Below, piece after piece: positions 21,984-34,691 of a DNA stretch of 64,000 bases. The notes below the pieces were generated by a model. That model saw only the letters and a list, made by a program, of their open reading frames with translations. It was not told the DNA's origin and ran no database searches. Where the stretch lies: positions 4,636,871 through 4,700,870 of the forward strand of contig CM032666.1 of assembly GCA_019095985.1 (NCBI GenBank). The letters are read 5' to 3'. A program made the position numbers and the translations under genes. Positions within the stretch are counted from its first letter, which is position 1. Each line of letters begins with the position of its first letter. Origin of the DNA: Streblospio benedicti (lineage: Eukaryota; Annelida; Polychaeta; Spionida; Spionidae).

Positions 21984-24435
21984 AACACAACAATCAACTG
22001 CTCAAATAGCAGTCTATGATGAAGAGATTACTGATTTCAGTCGACAAAACACAAACTTTACCCATGTCAGTTTCATCCAGTGACTCATTTTAAAAGTGTT
22101 TGTCAAAGTTAGACTGCCTACAAGATGTGTCTGTACTACTATACAATAAACACCATATCTATTGAAACGTCAGACGTGCCATTTGACTTCAGTCATCAAC
22201 GGAAAAGTTGAAAAACATTTTGTAGTTTCATATTGCAAACAGCTACGCTTTATTTGCAAAATAACTGCAGAAAATCAAATTAACAAAACTCTCATCTACA
22301 TTATACTTTTAGTGTGTTTCGTGAGGACCATGTTATTCATATTTTCGTGTAATTATTTGAGAAGACCAAAGTGTGACCCAATTTCTGAACCTATGTTCCT
22401 TGCGTCCTATGGATCAATCAGATGCAGTATTGGCGATGATTATGCATTGAATGATGAAATGATTACAGTATTGATTTTAATACGAATTAGGGACAGGGAA
22501 TATTCCGTAAATTCTCCTTCCTAAAATTCCATTCTGTATTCTGTGTTTTCATTTTTCTATGGGAAATTCTGCTTCCACACTTTGGATCTTGTGACAAATT
22601 CATTATATGTTGTCTACCTTGGAAATTCGCCTTTATCAGTGCCACCTCTCAAAAATTCCAAATTTCCCTTTGTATCCTTCGTTTTAATGAATATTCCCAC
22701 ATAATATTGAGATTCGGACAATACGCAAAATTCGAAATCAAATTCATTTTATTTCGATTTTTTTGCACATTTTGCTGAACCACCCCCATGGCAGTATAGA
22801 AAGGGGAAATTTGTTACCCTCCGTGTTGTAAAATGCTATATATATGTTAAAGTGCAGCAAATAAACTTGAAATGGTAATTTTAAACGACATAGAACAAAA
22901 AAAAATGCGCTTAACACTGATACCAGCTCAAGGCTTAAAACAAATTCAGCAAAGAACACTAATAAATTCCTGATTTGCAGAATCGACCAAGAACATAATT
23001 CTCAAAATTTGCATAATTCTTTTTCTTAGAATTTGTGTAATATAAGGTCACGACAACATCATGCTGATTCCAACTATTATCACAATCTATGCACCTGTTG
23101 CGAATTTTCAGAAGTTCAGAATCCTTTTCATTCGTGTAATTCGTGAATTTCCCGGATTATCGCCAATGTCTAGCAAGGGGTGTAAAATGAGAATTTATCA
23201 TACAGCTTTTGTTAATTTGTTCGCTACAATACGCTCATTCGTTTAGAATTTGTAATATTCGGCTAAATTCGTTGTCCTTTCCAATCAGCACTAATTCACA
23301 CTTCAAATCCTATACTTTTATATAGGGAAATCTGACCAGGTACAGAACACTTGACACTGTAAAAAGCAATTTGTATTACTGCTCTACAAGGTACAAATAA
23401 AATGATCTTATGTATTTTCCTTGTAGGTTGAAGCGTTGTTAAGAAATTTTGAAGACCATTTTATAAAATTAAAATATGAAGATTGATTTATTCTGCAATT
23501 TTTATACAAATTCAACATGACATGTTCATTATTTGTACTAATACAAGTGCTTATGGGTATCCTTCATATAAAGTAGTGTTAAAACAAACAACTTTTAACC
23601 ATATTTAAGTGATCGAACATTTTAAAATAATTGAATCCTCCAATTCAATAGCATAATAACAAAATCTTTCAACAAAGTTATCACAATAATCAACCTATCC
23701 ACAATGATAATTATAATATCCACAATAGTATTATACACTCAATGACTTTACGTCTATTATAAAGGCCTCCGAAGTATCCATACACTTACACCTACCAAAA
23801 TAATTTATGCAAAGTCAATTAAAAAAATTTAATAAATAATTGATGGAGACTACCAGGAAAAGTTTGTCCATGATTTACCAATCACCAAAATCTTGTGTTC
23901 AAGCACTACTCTATCCTCTTTGCACATGATGGCATTTTAATTTTCAATATCTTTTCTTCAATGCATTTTAGATACTTTTATTTTAAAATCCATTTAATTT
24001 TCTCAGCTATTCATGTAAGTAAACTTACATAAAATATCCACTAGGTTGATGACCAGATTCTTTCAAACCTTTACTTTCAGTTATTGATTCCTGTTCAATT
24101 CAAATTGGCATGATCACATACATTTGCAGTCACCTAATCTGCATCCAATCTTTTAAACAATGTCTTCTAGATCTATTACTAGTCTAGCTACCTATGAATG
24201 CTAATCACAATTCAATTCTTCATTGTTTGCTGGCATTTTACTTTTCAAATCTTTGTGATGCAGAACTGTAATTGACCCTTTGGCAAGCACTGCATATGAT
24301 TGGGTTATCAATTTTGCAAGCACTGCATTGTGTTATCATCATGATCAATGTTGGATATCTTCCTTTCCAAAATTGATGTCTTCCTGTTGACTTTCAAAGA
24401 AGCATCTGCAAAACCTTACATAATACAGACGGCTT

Positions 24436-24510
24436 CTGCAGCAGTCACGATCAGATGCTGCGCACACATGGACACGAAGCCATATGTACGACCCAGGCTG
24501 ACTGCTGCAG
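24436..24510. repeat. Short inverted repeat CTGCAGCAGTC
   Basis: Perfect 11-bp arms (24436-24446 and 24500-24510) flank a GC-richer 53-nt spacer. They lie in the presumed 3' flank of Acinus. Confidence 0.5.
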
Positions 24511-24569
24511 CATCTAGACATCATCGACGTTGTCGCCGCTTTAGATCTGCATAATACGAACAGCCATGT

Positions 24570-24611
24570 AGCTTTCAGAACGCCCACTCCACTGTGGGCG
24601 TTCTGAAAGCT
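24570..24611. repeat. Perfect 18-bp stem hairpin with 6-nt loop
   Basis: The arm 'AGCTTTCAGAACGCCCAC' is followed by TCCACT and its exact reverse complement. It lies 350 bp beyond the Acinus stop codon, probably within its transcribed 3' region. No T-run follows on either strand, so a simple polymerase terminator is not indicated. Confidence 0.75.
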
Positions 24612-24960
24612 CTAGCTAACCTGGCTTCCTGCTGCAATTATGGAAAAGTGATTGTGTTTTAAGGAGAGCAGCAAGTTTCATAATAGGAATTAAAATGCCA
24701 GTTACACTCATGATTTAAGGAATGGATTTACTCGGGCTTTTTGAATTTGAGATGTTGAAACAAAAAATATCCACAATTTTGCTCCTACTATGAAAACATG
24801 GATTCCTCATCATCACACACTTACTTTTCCATAATATTAAATAAAATGCATCAAAAAAGCAACAATCCTTCTTGCCTGTAACCAAATTCCTACACGCCTA
24901 CTTCTTCAGAGACCATTATTTCTCGAAATTATCTTCCGAAAGTGCTGCTTGTACACATGC

Positions 24961-27900
24961 TTATTTCGAGTAGAGTTCTTTCAGCCACTTTTTGCCCAGC
25001 TCCGAGCCAGCTGGCTTTTGTTTACTTGGTGGTGATGGTGCCTTTTTCTTAGACTTTGGTGGCCTGTCATCTTCAGAATCCGATGAAGAATCGGAAGAAC
25101 TACTATCTGACGATGAACTTGACGAAGAAGACGAACTGGAGGACGAACTCTCAGAACTTGAACTTTTACTACGTTTCCTTCTTAACTGTTTAGTCTTGTT
25201 TTTAGCAGCAGCAGTGGCTGCAGCAGGACTACTAGATTTCCTGCTGCGTTTTGCCGGAACTGGTGATTTGCCTCTGCCACCAGTTACAACAGGGGCTTTG
25301 GTCTTCTTGTCGGGACTGTTAGTACGACGTTTAGCTGCTGCTGATGCACCACCTCCGGAGTGTCTGTCCCTGGAAGACGCCTCCCTCCTGGAGCTGCTTT
25401 GCTCGGACCTTCTGGGAGGAGTAGGTGACCTGCGAGGCTTGGTAAAAGGCTGTCTGGGTGGTGGCAGGGGAGAGACCATCCTACGCTGAGGGGGTGGTGG
25501 TGACACCCGAGGGCGGGGTGGAGGTGACCCTCTGGCCAGTGCGTTGGCGTCTGTAGCAGACACCCGGAACACTGGCCACGTCTTGCCCTCCTTCTTCAGA
25601 CGTGTCTCTTTAGCCGCAACCTGGAAGGGACACAAAATTGAAAGTTCTAAACTTTGCAACCACTTTTTAAGAGACAGAACAGAAAAATAAGGTTTAATGC
25701 AGACATAAGAGATATGGTAACATTCTACATGCACTATTTGACTGAAACCCCTACCTCTTCTTCAGTTAGCGGCAGCCAGTAGATGCAAGGCGTTGCCTTG
25801 GTTTTACGGAATAGATCATCCAGCAGCTTTGCTGGTGGCTCTAGCTCTTCTGGAGCTGCACTTTCATTCTGGCCCTTATCTGAAAAGAAAAGAAAAAAAC
25901 ATGATAAGAATTCACAACTTATTACAGTATTTGAAAATTACTTCAGAAATACTCATAGTAGAGATGAACCAGTTTGAAACAGTGGTTTGAAATACTTGCT
26001 GCGCATTTATAACTTTTTCGAACTTTGTCAGACAAAAGTGTCAACTATAAAAGCATAAAACGTGTCAACTATTAAAACATTGAATGTGATAAACTAAAAC
26101 TCTAGCCTACAAAACTCTACGAGGATGCCAAAAAGGAAAGTACCTTTTGCCTCTTCATGACGACTGCGCCTTTTCTCTGGGGACATGCTCTGCCGGATCT
26201 TGTCACGGTCCCATTCTCTGATGGCAGGCTCCTTCTTCTTGGCTTTTTCTGCCTCACGCTCCTTCCTACGTTCCTCTCTTGCCTTCTCCTTTTCTTTGTC
26301 ACGTGCTCTACAAACAGGACAAAAATAGTCTTAGACAAATTTCCTTTTCACAATGTCGATGAGACACAACTGTGTTAGGTTTATAATTATTGTTTTGACA
26401 CCAATTTTATTCCACTACTTTTTGACTGGTAAAAAATTTTTTTTTCTGTAGATAATTTTACTTTGAATCATTTCTAATAATTTTTACATTGCTTCAACAA
26501 AGCCTTGTGTTCACTTCGTGGGTATGTCACTAACTATTCATCATGTATGGTGTATACATGTATGTCTCCAGCCAAACTTTGCCAATTAAAGTGTGCTTTC
26601 CACAGGGCCATTTAAGGTCCATTTTCAACATTTTACTAGACTTGAATGCACGTTAGCCAGCAGCAGCAAAAGTTTACTGTTAGCTGCCTTGTGCCAGATC
26701 AATATGCATGATGAAACCAGTTTTGCTATCACAAGAAGTACCAGTGCACATACAAATCTTAAACAAAATATGCAACATTATATTTCAAGTTCACGAATAC
26801 AAATCATGAAACCCAATAACGACCAATGAATCGATGAGTACTCACTCCCTGTCGGACCTGCTTGGCCTGGCGGTTGCTGCGGTGTCCTTTGCTCCGCGAC
26901 CAGCCGGCCTCGACCCCGGTCCGGGTCCCTGCTCCCCGGACTGGTGCCACTCAAGCACCTCCTTAGTGCCAAAGTCCACCCGCAACACCTACAAGATCAG
27001 TTAGCTTATCACATGAACTTTCCATCATTTGTTTTCAATAATAGACAATAGTATAAGTTCAATCAAATTGCTGGATTACATCTACAAGCCTTCCATACAT
27101 AATAAGTATCATTGCAAGTTAAGCAGATTTAAAGAAAAACCAACATTCCATTTGTTTCTACCTTTGGATTAGACTCTGGCCAGCGTGTTCCATGGAGTGC
27201 TTGCCTCGTGGCCTTCGCCTCATCCTCAGTACTGTAAGTCACCATGCAACGAGACTTAATCTTGTCTATCCAAAAACCTTCTTCCACAAGGGTACCTGGA
27301 ATTATTAACACCATCTCATGCATTACTGACCTTCAGGTGTAAGTTTATTTCAATTAAGAATTATATAAAGCACTGGAAAAATGAGCTGGCCATTTAGGCC
27401 CAATCCAGTACTTTTTGACGATATTGAGACTGGTGGTTTGTTCACTGCCTAATATGCCTATGATGTTTCAGTAATCAGGGCTTTATATTAACTTATAGTT
27501 TCACTTGCTCCATCAGGCAACAACATATTTTTTTTAACTTGCCCCCATAATCATCCAGCTTGCAAATGATTGGTGACGTAATTATTAAATATTGTGAAGC
27601 TGTTTGTTTTAGTTAACTACAATGTAGCTGCTGAACTTAAAGGGTTTCTCTTTCTGTCTGTATACAGTAGGGATTAAATGTAGCCTAAAAACCACTTGCC
27701 CATTAGAGCAAGTACTTTGCAAAATGACTTGCCCAGATACAACTTTAACTTGCCACGGGGTAGCAAGGTACTGTTAATGTAAAGCCCTGGTAATGTTCAT
27801 GTTAACAACTTGTCACTGTCTAACCTGTGCGACCAAGCAAAGACTTGAGTTGACCAACTGTAAATGGGCGAGTCAGGTTACGCACTTCGACGATTGTGGC

Positions 27901-30505
27901 AGTTGGGTTCCGTGCTGGGGATGGTGTGCGCCGTGGAGGCTGTGGCTCATCCGGTGTCAACATTGGTGGTAGGCGAGGCTGTTTAAATAACAAAGCATTC
28001 TTATGTTACCATACAAAGTTACAATCACGATACAAGGCATTATGGTATCGGATAAAGTTACAACTCCAAATACATGACATCAATATATTAATAGCAAACT
28101 TTATCAGACCTCACCTTTATAGTAGCCTTAGGTACCTCCTTTTTCTCTCCTTTGTCTTCAGAAGTGGTCTTCTCACATTGGATGGTGCGCTCGATCTTCA
28201 TGTCCTTAACATCTCCATTCTCCTTGTTCTCCTTGGAATCAGCCGGTATAAACCGCCTGCTATCTCCAGGGCCTGCATCCTCATCATCTGTGGCTGTCAA
28301 GTCACTGGCGCTGCCCAGGTCGTCATTATACTGTTGAACAACCCGCCTGACAGGAGGCTCTGCCTCTTCCTCCTCTTTATCCTGAACCTCGCCAGGTTCC
28401 GGTTCAGTCTCCAAAGTCATTACTGGCTCAGTTTTTTTCATTGCCTCTGGCTTGATTTCTGGTATAATTGATTTTAATGATTCTGTCGAGATGTTCACAA
28501 TTTTATCCTTAGCTACATTTTTCCGAGTACTACCCCATCTTCGTGTCCTCGTTTTGGGTTCTGGTAAACTAACCGCTGGTGCCACCACTGGACTTTCAGT
28601 TTTCTTTGGCTGATCTTTCACCTGTTGTTTTTCAACTTGCTCTACATCAACAGATAGAGAACTTTTCTTTACAGACACGTCCTTAACCTTCAGATCATCC
28701 TTTGTTCTAGAATCAGATTTTGCGGAAGTTTCTTGCATAGAAGTATCTGAAACCAGATCCTTGACAGAAGAATCTGCTTCAAGATCCTGGGCATGTACTA
28801 TTAATGGTTCGTCTTCATCATCAACATCTGGCACGCTTTTTGATGGCTCAGCCTTTTTGGGTGAAGCCTCTTTACTTCTAGATTCTTCATTTGTCTTAAT
28901 AATTGTCTCTTTTTTCCCAGTTGATTTTTCTTCTGATATTGACTTTTCCTTTGCACTTCCAGCTTCTTCCTCAGGACTAGGAGATCTAGCTTCAAGATCC
29001 TGGGCATGTACTATTAATGGTTCGTCTTCATCATCAACATCTGGCACGCTTTTTGATGGCTCAGCCTTTTTGGGTAAAGTCTCTTTACTTCGAGATTCTT
29101 CATTTGTCTTAATAATAGTCTCTTTTTTCCCAGTTGATTTTTTTCTAGATATTGACGTTTCAGTTACAGATATCGCCTCTTCCTTTGTACTTGCAGCTTT
29201 TTGCTCAGGACTAGGAGATCTAGAAGCAGTTGAGGATTTCTCCTTTTCATCTACTCGTTTAGGACTAGAACTCGATTCTGATGAGGAATCTGTCATTCTC
29301 TTTTTGACAGGTGTTGGTGAATCAGAGTCTGATGAAGAGTCTCTCTTTCTTGAATCAGATGATTTTGATTTTTGCTGTTCTTGTTTAGGCATTGGTGCTT
29401 TTCGCCTATCAGGTGATGCACTGGTTGAAGATTTTGATGACCTTGCTTTCGTCTCAGGTTCTGGTGACGGTTGCCTACTAGAGTCACTAGATGATGATTT
29501 CCTTCGACTCTTGCGTTTTTGTATATCATCATCACTAGAATCATCATCTGAATCATTAGCCTGTTTTTTCCCACCAGATTCCTTGTTACCCAATGACCTT
29601 CCCCGTTTTTCACCCATTTGCTTACCTGTTACCTCTAGCTCCTCCGATTTATCCTTTACCTTTTGCACTTCGATCTCCGATTTATCCTCACCTTTTGCTA
29701 ACCTACTCTCCTTGCATTCAACATTCAACCCTCCCTTTCCTGGTTTCTCCTTATCCTCTACTTCATTAAGCTTACTATCACTTACATTACCCGATTTACT
29801 TTTCCCAACACTATCACTATTGACATTTGATTGATCTTCCTTTGATGGTGTATCCATATTTTCAGTGGTGCTTTCATTTATAGCAACTGCAGATTGCGGT
29901 TTCTCTGACACAGGAGATTGTAACTTTTCCAAAACAGGTAATTGCGACTTCTCTGAAACTGGAGATTCTGGTTTCTCTGTAGCTTTAGGAGAATCTTTGT
30001 TCAGGTCATTATCAGTTGTCGTTTGTGGCTCTGCCGGTTCCTCCTGGACAGAGGAGTCAGGTTCTTCAATTTTCTCCTCAGCAGCTGCTGCTTCTAGCTT
30101 CTCTTTTACTCCCCTAAGCTCATTTCTGGTCATTCTCCTTTTGGGTGATGCATCTTCATCCTGAGAAGAGTTGTCGTCACGGGCACTTTCTGATTCACTT
30201 TGCCGCCTTTGATATTCTTCTTGAGCACGTTTTTTCTCTTCATTTGTTCTTTCTAGTAATTTCTGACGCTGCTCTAGGTACTGCCGTACGATTGGAGATT
30301 CCCCCTTGATATCACCTCCCGTATCACCACTTTCTGGCTTTTCAAACTGTCTCTCAACTTCTAATTGAATTTTTAGTCTTTCTATTAAATCTTTTTTAGT
30401 ACCACTTTTTGACAATCCTCTTTTGTCTAATTCTTTCTTGAGATCTACAACCCTAAGCTCAGGTAGAGTCTTCCCTCCAATTCGAAAAGGTTCTTTGTCT
30501 GCCAT
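24961..30505 (-). CDS. ACIN1: Acinus (apoptotic chromatin condensation inducer in the nucleus)
   Basis: Acinus is a nuclear RNA-processing factor. With SAP18 and RNPS1 it forms the ASAP complex, tied to splicing and the exon-junction complex. Seven coding exons with GT-AG borders are read on the minus strand: 30505-28115, 27978-27825, 27295-27162, 26988-26846, 26307-26144, 25879-25755 and 25620-24961. All phases join to give about 1256 residues. Domains: SAP DNA-binding motif at about 10-48 ('[19 protein letters not shown]'); a long acidic, serine-rich linker; an RRM at about 820-905 ('[20 protein letters not shown]', '[13 protein letters not shown]', 'VLRVDFG'); a charged 'VREWDR'-like segment ('[14 protein letters not shown]'); and the RNPS1/SAP18-binding RSB motif at about 1015-1035 ('[20 protein letters not shown]'). 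The C-terminus is Pro-, Lys- and Ser-rich, ending in a poly-Ser/Asp run. The linker holds a 71-residue tandem duplication. Non-coding 5' exons cannot be excluded. Confidence 0.93.
27476..27789. mobile_element. hAT-like MITE in an Acinus intron
   Basis: The ends are CAGGGCTTTATATTAAC and GTTAATGTAAAGCCCTG, with a flush 5-bp target duplication GTAAT (27471-27475 and 27790-27794). It is 314 bp with no ORF. It sits in the intron between the exons at 27162-27295 and 27825-27978, 35 bp from a splice donor. Confidence 0.8.
28776..29201 (-). repeat. Tandem duplication of 213 bp (71 codons) inside Acinus exon 1
   Basis: The words encoding 'ESRSKE', '[19 protein letters not shown]' and 'IVHAQDLEA' occur twice in frame, starting at 28776 and 28989 on the plus map. 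The copies are nearly identical at DNA level, implying a recent event. No known domain falls within the repeat. Confidence 0.85.
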
Positions 30506-31282
30506 TCTGTACTTTCTAATTGATTTAAGTTAATTTTTTAATCCTTCAGTAAATCTGTGATGGGTTTTCTGAAAAATAAATGAATTGCAGTCATGAGATA
30601 TTCAGGACAATAATGTTATCTTTTATCATCAGTTTCATAAAAAATTAAAATGATTTATTCTTATTAAATTCAAATTGCAAGCAAGTTGCCAAGTATGCCA
30701 AGGATCCAATGGCATATTGACAGAAATTAATATTGAACCACTTTTAAAATCAGGTACACATCTCTGCAAGTTTCCAGTCATGTTGGCAATGAATGTCAAA
30801 TATACATGTAGTCATGTGTTAATAAAAACAAGTCATATTTTAAATAACAAAAGCATAGACTATTAGTATGTCCAGCGATTAATCTATAGAATGATTTGCT
30901 ATGACTGGCAATGAAAAGTGTCACCCGGGGTGACAAACCAGTGTTTATCAGCGCCCACAGCTAGCATTTGGACAACAGCTAGCCTAGTGATTATCGAAGG
31001 CAGCATGCATCTAGCACACATTAAATATAAACAGCTTGCAAAGACTGGCGCACAACCTCCACCCAAGATGTGACCAGACAGCAAGTGTAAACTGTACCCT
31101 TGGAGAGCACTCAATCATCACAGTGCAATAACCCATCTACCTGATTCTCACTCGGAGCTCTGCTTATCACTAGTGTTGTCATGTTCTGTGGGTTCAAAGT
31201 TAGAACTGACTTTATAAACATGTTAAATATATATTTTACTTCTTACCATGCAATACTTTACAAAACAGTCCAAATATTCAAA

Positions 31283-31555
31283 AACTTTACTCCTTTTGAT
31301 ACATGTTTTGAGCTAACAGGCTCCTTTTCAATCCAACACTAAAAGCTACTGTTCTTCAATTTATATTACTTAATATTTACATTATTGATATTCTAGTGTT
31401 TACATTGTGGATGTAATTGATATTATAAATATGCGACTTCATACAGCCTAGTATTTAAAGGACATTGTATACACTGTATACATGTAAGTTTTTGAATATT
31501 ATATAATTGTGAAGTAATTAACATCATCTTGTATTTGTGTTTATGGTATTATAAA

Positions 31556-31629
<74 letters not shown>

Positions 31630-32079
31630 GTGCGTGCGTGGAGTGTGCGTGTGTGTGTGCTACTTTGCCAATGCCTTGTGCTATGCTCACTGCTCGGCAG
31701 TTTGACAAGTATGCAGGGGTCTGGCTTAAATATGCTTCGAGAGCTTACACTCTTTTGTTGCTACCAGTCCCAACCTCAACTCTGCTCTGCACTGATGAGT
31801 CCCAATAGGGCTAAAACAGTACTGTCTGCAGATATGAGTATATATATATACACGTCGTTGGCTTGAAAAATTAAATATCATTTCATTTGGAAAATAATGA
31901 ATATCTTGCTTATTTTTTAATTTTTATGTATAGGTCTAAATACACACATAATACACTCAATTTTCAAGGACCCTTGTTTTAGGATATATACTAGATGTAA
32001 AGTAAAAATATGACAATAATTTTTGGGAACATGAAAAAGCCTGTTAGCTCAAAACATGTATCAGAAGGAATAAAGTAAA
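31283..32079. mobile_element. Inverted-repeat element around a (TG)n array
   Basis: About 40-bp imperfect inverted ends share 'TGATACATGTTTTGAGCTAA' and 'CAGGCT'. Inside lies a (TG)n tract. No ORF with protein character and no certain target duplication were found, so it could be a MITE or a rearranged repeat. Confidence 0.45.
31558..31625 (+). repeat. (TG)n microsatellite
   Basis: About 33 TG units are followed by a degenerate TGTGCG tail. The Cys-Val ORFs across it are artefacts. Confidence 0.95.
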
Positions 32080-34302
32080 CAAAGCCAGTAATATTTTTTT
32101 ATGACCAAGTAAATCTTGTCTATAGATCTAAATAATGAAAAAGTGACCCTTGGACCCCTAAAATATTAAACAAAGTGAAAACACGTACGTTAAAAATTTA
32201 CATACTGCGAAAAATTAAATATCATTTCATTTGGAAAATAATGAATATCTTGCTTATTTTTTATTTGATTTTTTATGTTTAATATCAACGAGGAAAATGT
32301 GTAGAATACGAATATGATATTTATTTCACGGTCAAACCACTTGATTAACGCTCTAAGTCCAAATGAGTTTTTTCTTAAATTTTTAAGAGGCTAGCAATAT
32401 TTTTGACAAACGATCTGTTGTTACATGTGGAATGGGTATAAAGTAAGCTTTAAAATAACACCAAGAATGTCTTTCTGGCTATAATATTAAGTAAAGAAAT
32501 CCCCCCGATACCAACTGACCTAATCTTTTTGAAATCGGAGTGGCACAGGCAATAAATCACAACGCAACTGAGTCCATAACGTTCTTCAAAATATGGGATT
32601 CCAGCGATATACATTAACTTTTTGATTGAGTAGACCAAACTATTTATTTTGTCTACTTAAAAATTTTGTAAAAGTGGTCATAGCTATATTAGATTAAAAT
32701 TGACCAGACAAAAGTTACAAGAAAGCGGTCAAATTCCCAAGGCCAGAGGCCTGTATGGGCTGGCCGGAGGAAATTTAGAATGTAAAAGAAGCCAGCTGGT
32801 GCATTCTCAGACAAAATTAAAGGCCAAATGTACATTGAAACTTTTATACTTTTTTGCTTGTAATTTTTCTTTTTTGTACCAAAACTGACTATTTCAGAGC
32901 TGCTATTAATAGTTGTGTGTTCTTTTTAAACCTTGTAGAAAGAAAATATGCCACAAAGCTATATATATATGCTGTGCTTTAATTGTGACCTTAGGAGCGT
33001 TTCATTTTTTAGACCATGCATGGTATGCCATCTCCCTTCTGTAATATAACCATGTACCGTCTATTCAAGTATAAAGGCCCCTGGGCCTAACATCGAGCAT
33101 GGGCTTAAGGTTCTTATATGGGCCCATAGGCCTTTAACTGAACTGAATTTCTCTTTCTACCAACACGCCTAAAAAAATTTTGGCACGGTAATTTCATCAA
33201 AAGTACCTTTCCTGAACGTATATGTCATTACATTATGAAAGTCACTTGCATAGATTTCCTTCCATGAAAAGATGCTTCTTCCCCGGCTGATTTAAGATTG
33301 AAATAAAAATGTTTTAATTACCCTAGATCGCAAATTGCTAGCAAAATTAGTTATCGCCAGCTTGTCTTGTATGTATTCATATAAGAATCGCCAAATGTAT
33401 GTAAATATCGCTATGTCGACCTGGCCAGTGTTAATGCATATCGCTGGATTCTAGATCTTTCGTTTGCCATTAAAAATGGTGGTTGGTAAATCTAATTTGC
33501 AATAAATTTAAAGAATTTCTTTAAATATTCATTGCACAGATGGAAACACGTATCATTCATACTTGATAGTAGATACTTTCCAAAGTACCAGAAAATGTTG
33601 TACTGGTGATATAATGCCCAAAGGATGCCATTCGGGTTAGTATTTATCAATCATCATTTTCAAACACGGAGTGTATTGCTGTCAAAAAGTGATCTGTCTC
33701 CTATAAGTCAACTTCCCCTCTTTGAAATGGATATTTAGGCACTAAATATTCGAGCTATAGGTGATGATATACGGTACTATTACACATTTTCTCTTCAGCG
33801 GTATTTAAGCAACTACTAGTTGTGTACTGTTTATAAAAGGCGAACAAGAAAAAGTCTAAATGTAGCAGCCAGCAGATTAATCAAATACATTATTCTTCAT
33901 TTCCACCAAGTTGCGCAGAAAAGCTGCCTACTCGTCTTTTTATTTGATTTTGAGACACAAAAGTCCATTTGTACTTCCGGTGTATATGTTATAAGCCCAT
34001 TTAAAATTGCATTTATTGGTATATCATTCACAGAGATTGCGAAGGCATCCAAATCATGTGTGTATAAACTGTACTAGCTATGTCATTATATTGCCAATGA
34101 CAAGTACCATAATAAGTTGTTTCGTGTTTACTATAAAAATAATGTAATAAAAACTTGCGCAAAAAACAGCCAAACAGCATTTTGATTTTATTAGGCCTCA
34201 TATAACTTGCCTCATAACAGCTTTCTGGTTCAGGGTTCCCACAGATTTTGTTTGGCAAAATTCCATGACTTTTCCAGATAATTTTCTATTTTTATATACA
34301 TC

Positions 34303-34670
34303 CAGGCCTGTAGCAAGGGTCAGAAAAGTGAGGGGGGGGGGGGGGGGGGGGCACAGAAATGTATTGATGCAAGCTGAAACGCGTTGAAGTCACACCTAGG
34401 GGGGGGGGGCATACTCCCCCGAAAATATTTAATTTCTGCAGTAAAAATGATGGCGTGAGCGTTTGTGTCAATCCCAGCACATTCCCCTTGGGAAAATTTT
34501 GAAAATTAGATACTCTGCAATTCTGGTGCATTTTCAAGCCAAATAAAGATTTTTTTTTCCAAAAAAAATGAGGGGGCATTTTTTTAATATTTTCTCTATT
34601 TCAGACCAAAATCTGGCAAAAAAGTGAGGGGGCATGTGCCCCACTGGCCCCACAGCTTGCTACGGGCCTG
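34303..34670. mobile_element. hAT-like MITE nested in the left part of the outer element
   Basis: The ends CAGGCCTGTAGCAAG and CTTGCTACGGGCCTG have a flush 5-bp duplication ACATC (34298-34302 and 34671-34675). The interior is poly-G and 'GAGGGGGCAT' rich, without an ORF. Confidence 0.8.
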
Positions 34671-34691
34671 ACATCTATTCATTCAAATATC

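Larger units (their letters stand above)
18715..24960. other. Long AT-rich stretch without a recognisable gene
   Basis: No ORF here has protein character. The 80-residue frame at 18732-18974 directly follows the broken end of element B and is unrecognised. The stretch near 24000-24960 may include the Acinus 3' UTR, since the stop codon is at 24961 and the gene runs leftward. Two hairpins are listed separately. Confidence 0.6.
30506..34225. other. Intergenic stretch without recognisable gene
   Basis: Only short, patternless ORFs are present. It holds a (TG)n microsatellite, an inverted-repeat element (31283-32079), and a 57-bp direct repeat ('AATATCATTTCATTTGG') at about 31870 and 32213. The Acinus promoter should lie at its left edge, but no clear core-promoter motif was identified. 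Confidence 0.55.

Noticed and set aside
24992-25489. 165-residue plus-strand Leu/Glu-rich ORF opposite the last Acinus exon
   Set aside because: It is the antisense of the poly-Ser/Asp and Pro-rich tail, with no independent evidence.
28761-29834. 357-residue plus-strand ORF opposite Acinus exon 1
   Set aside because: It is the reverse reading of Ser/Glu/Asp/Lys-rich Acinus codons. Low-complexity coding DNA often leaves the opposite strand open, and there is no domain.
31558-31866. Cys-Val-rich ORFs
   Set aside because: They are a translation of the (TG)n microsatellite.
33055-33780. Possible element with TACCGT/ACGGTA ends
   Set aside because: The inverted match is only about six bases and no target duplication was found.
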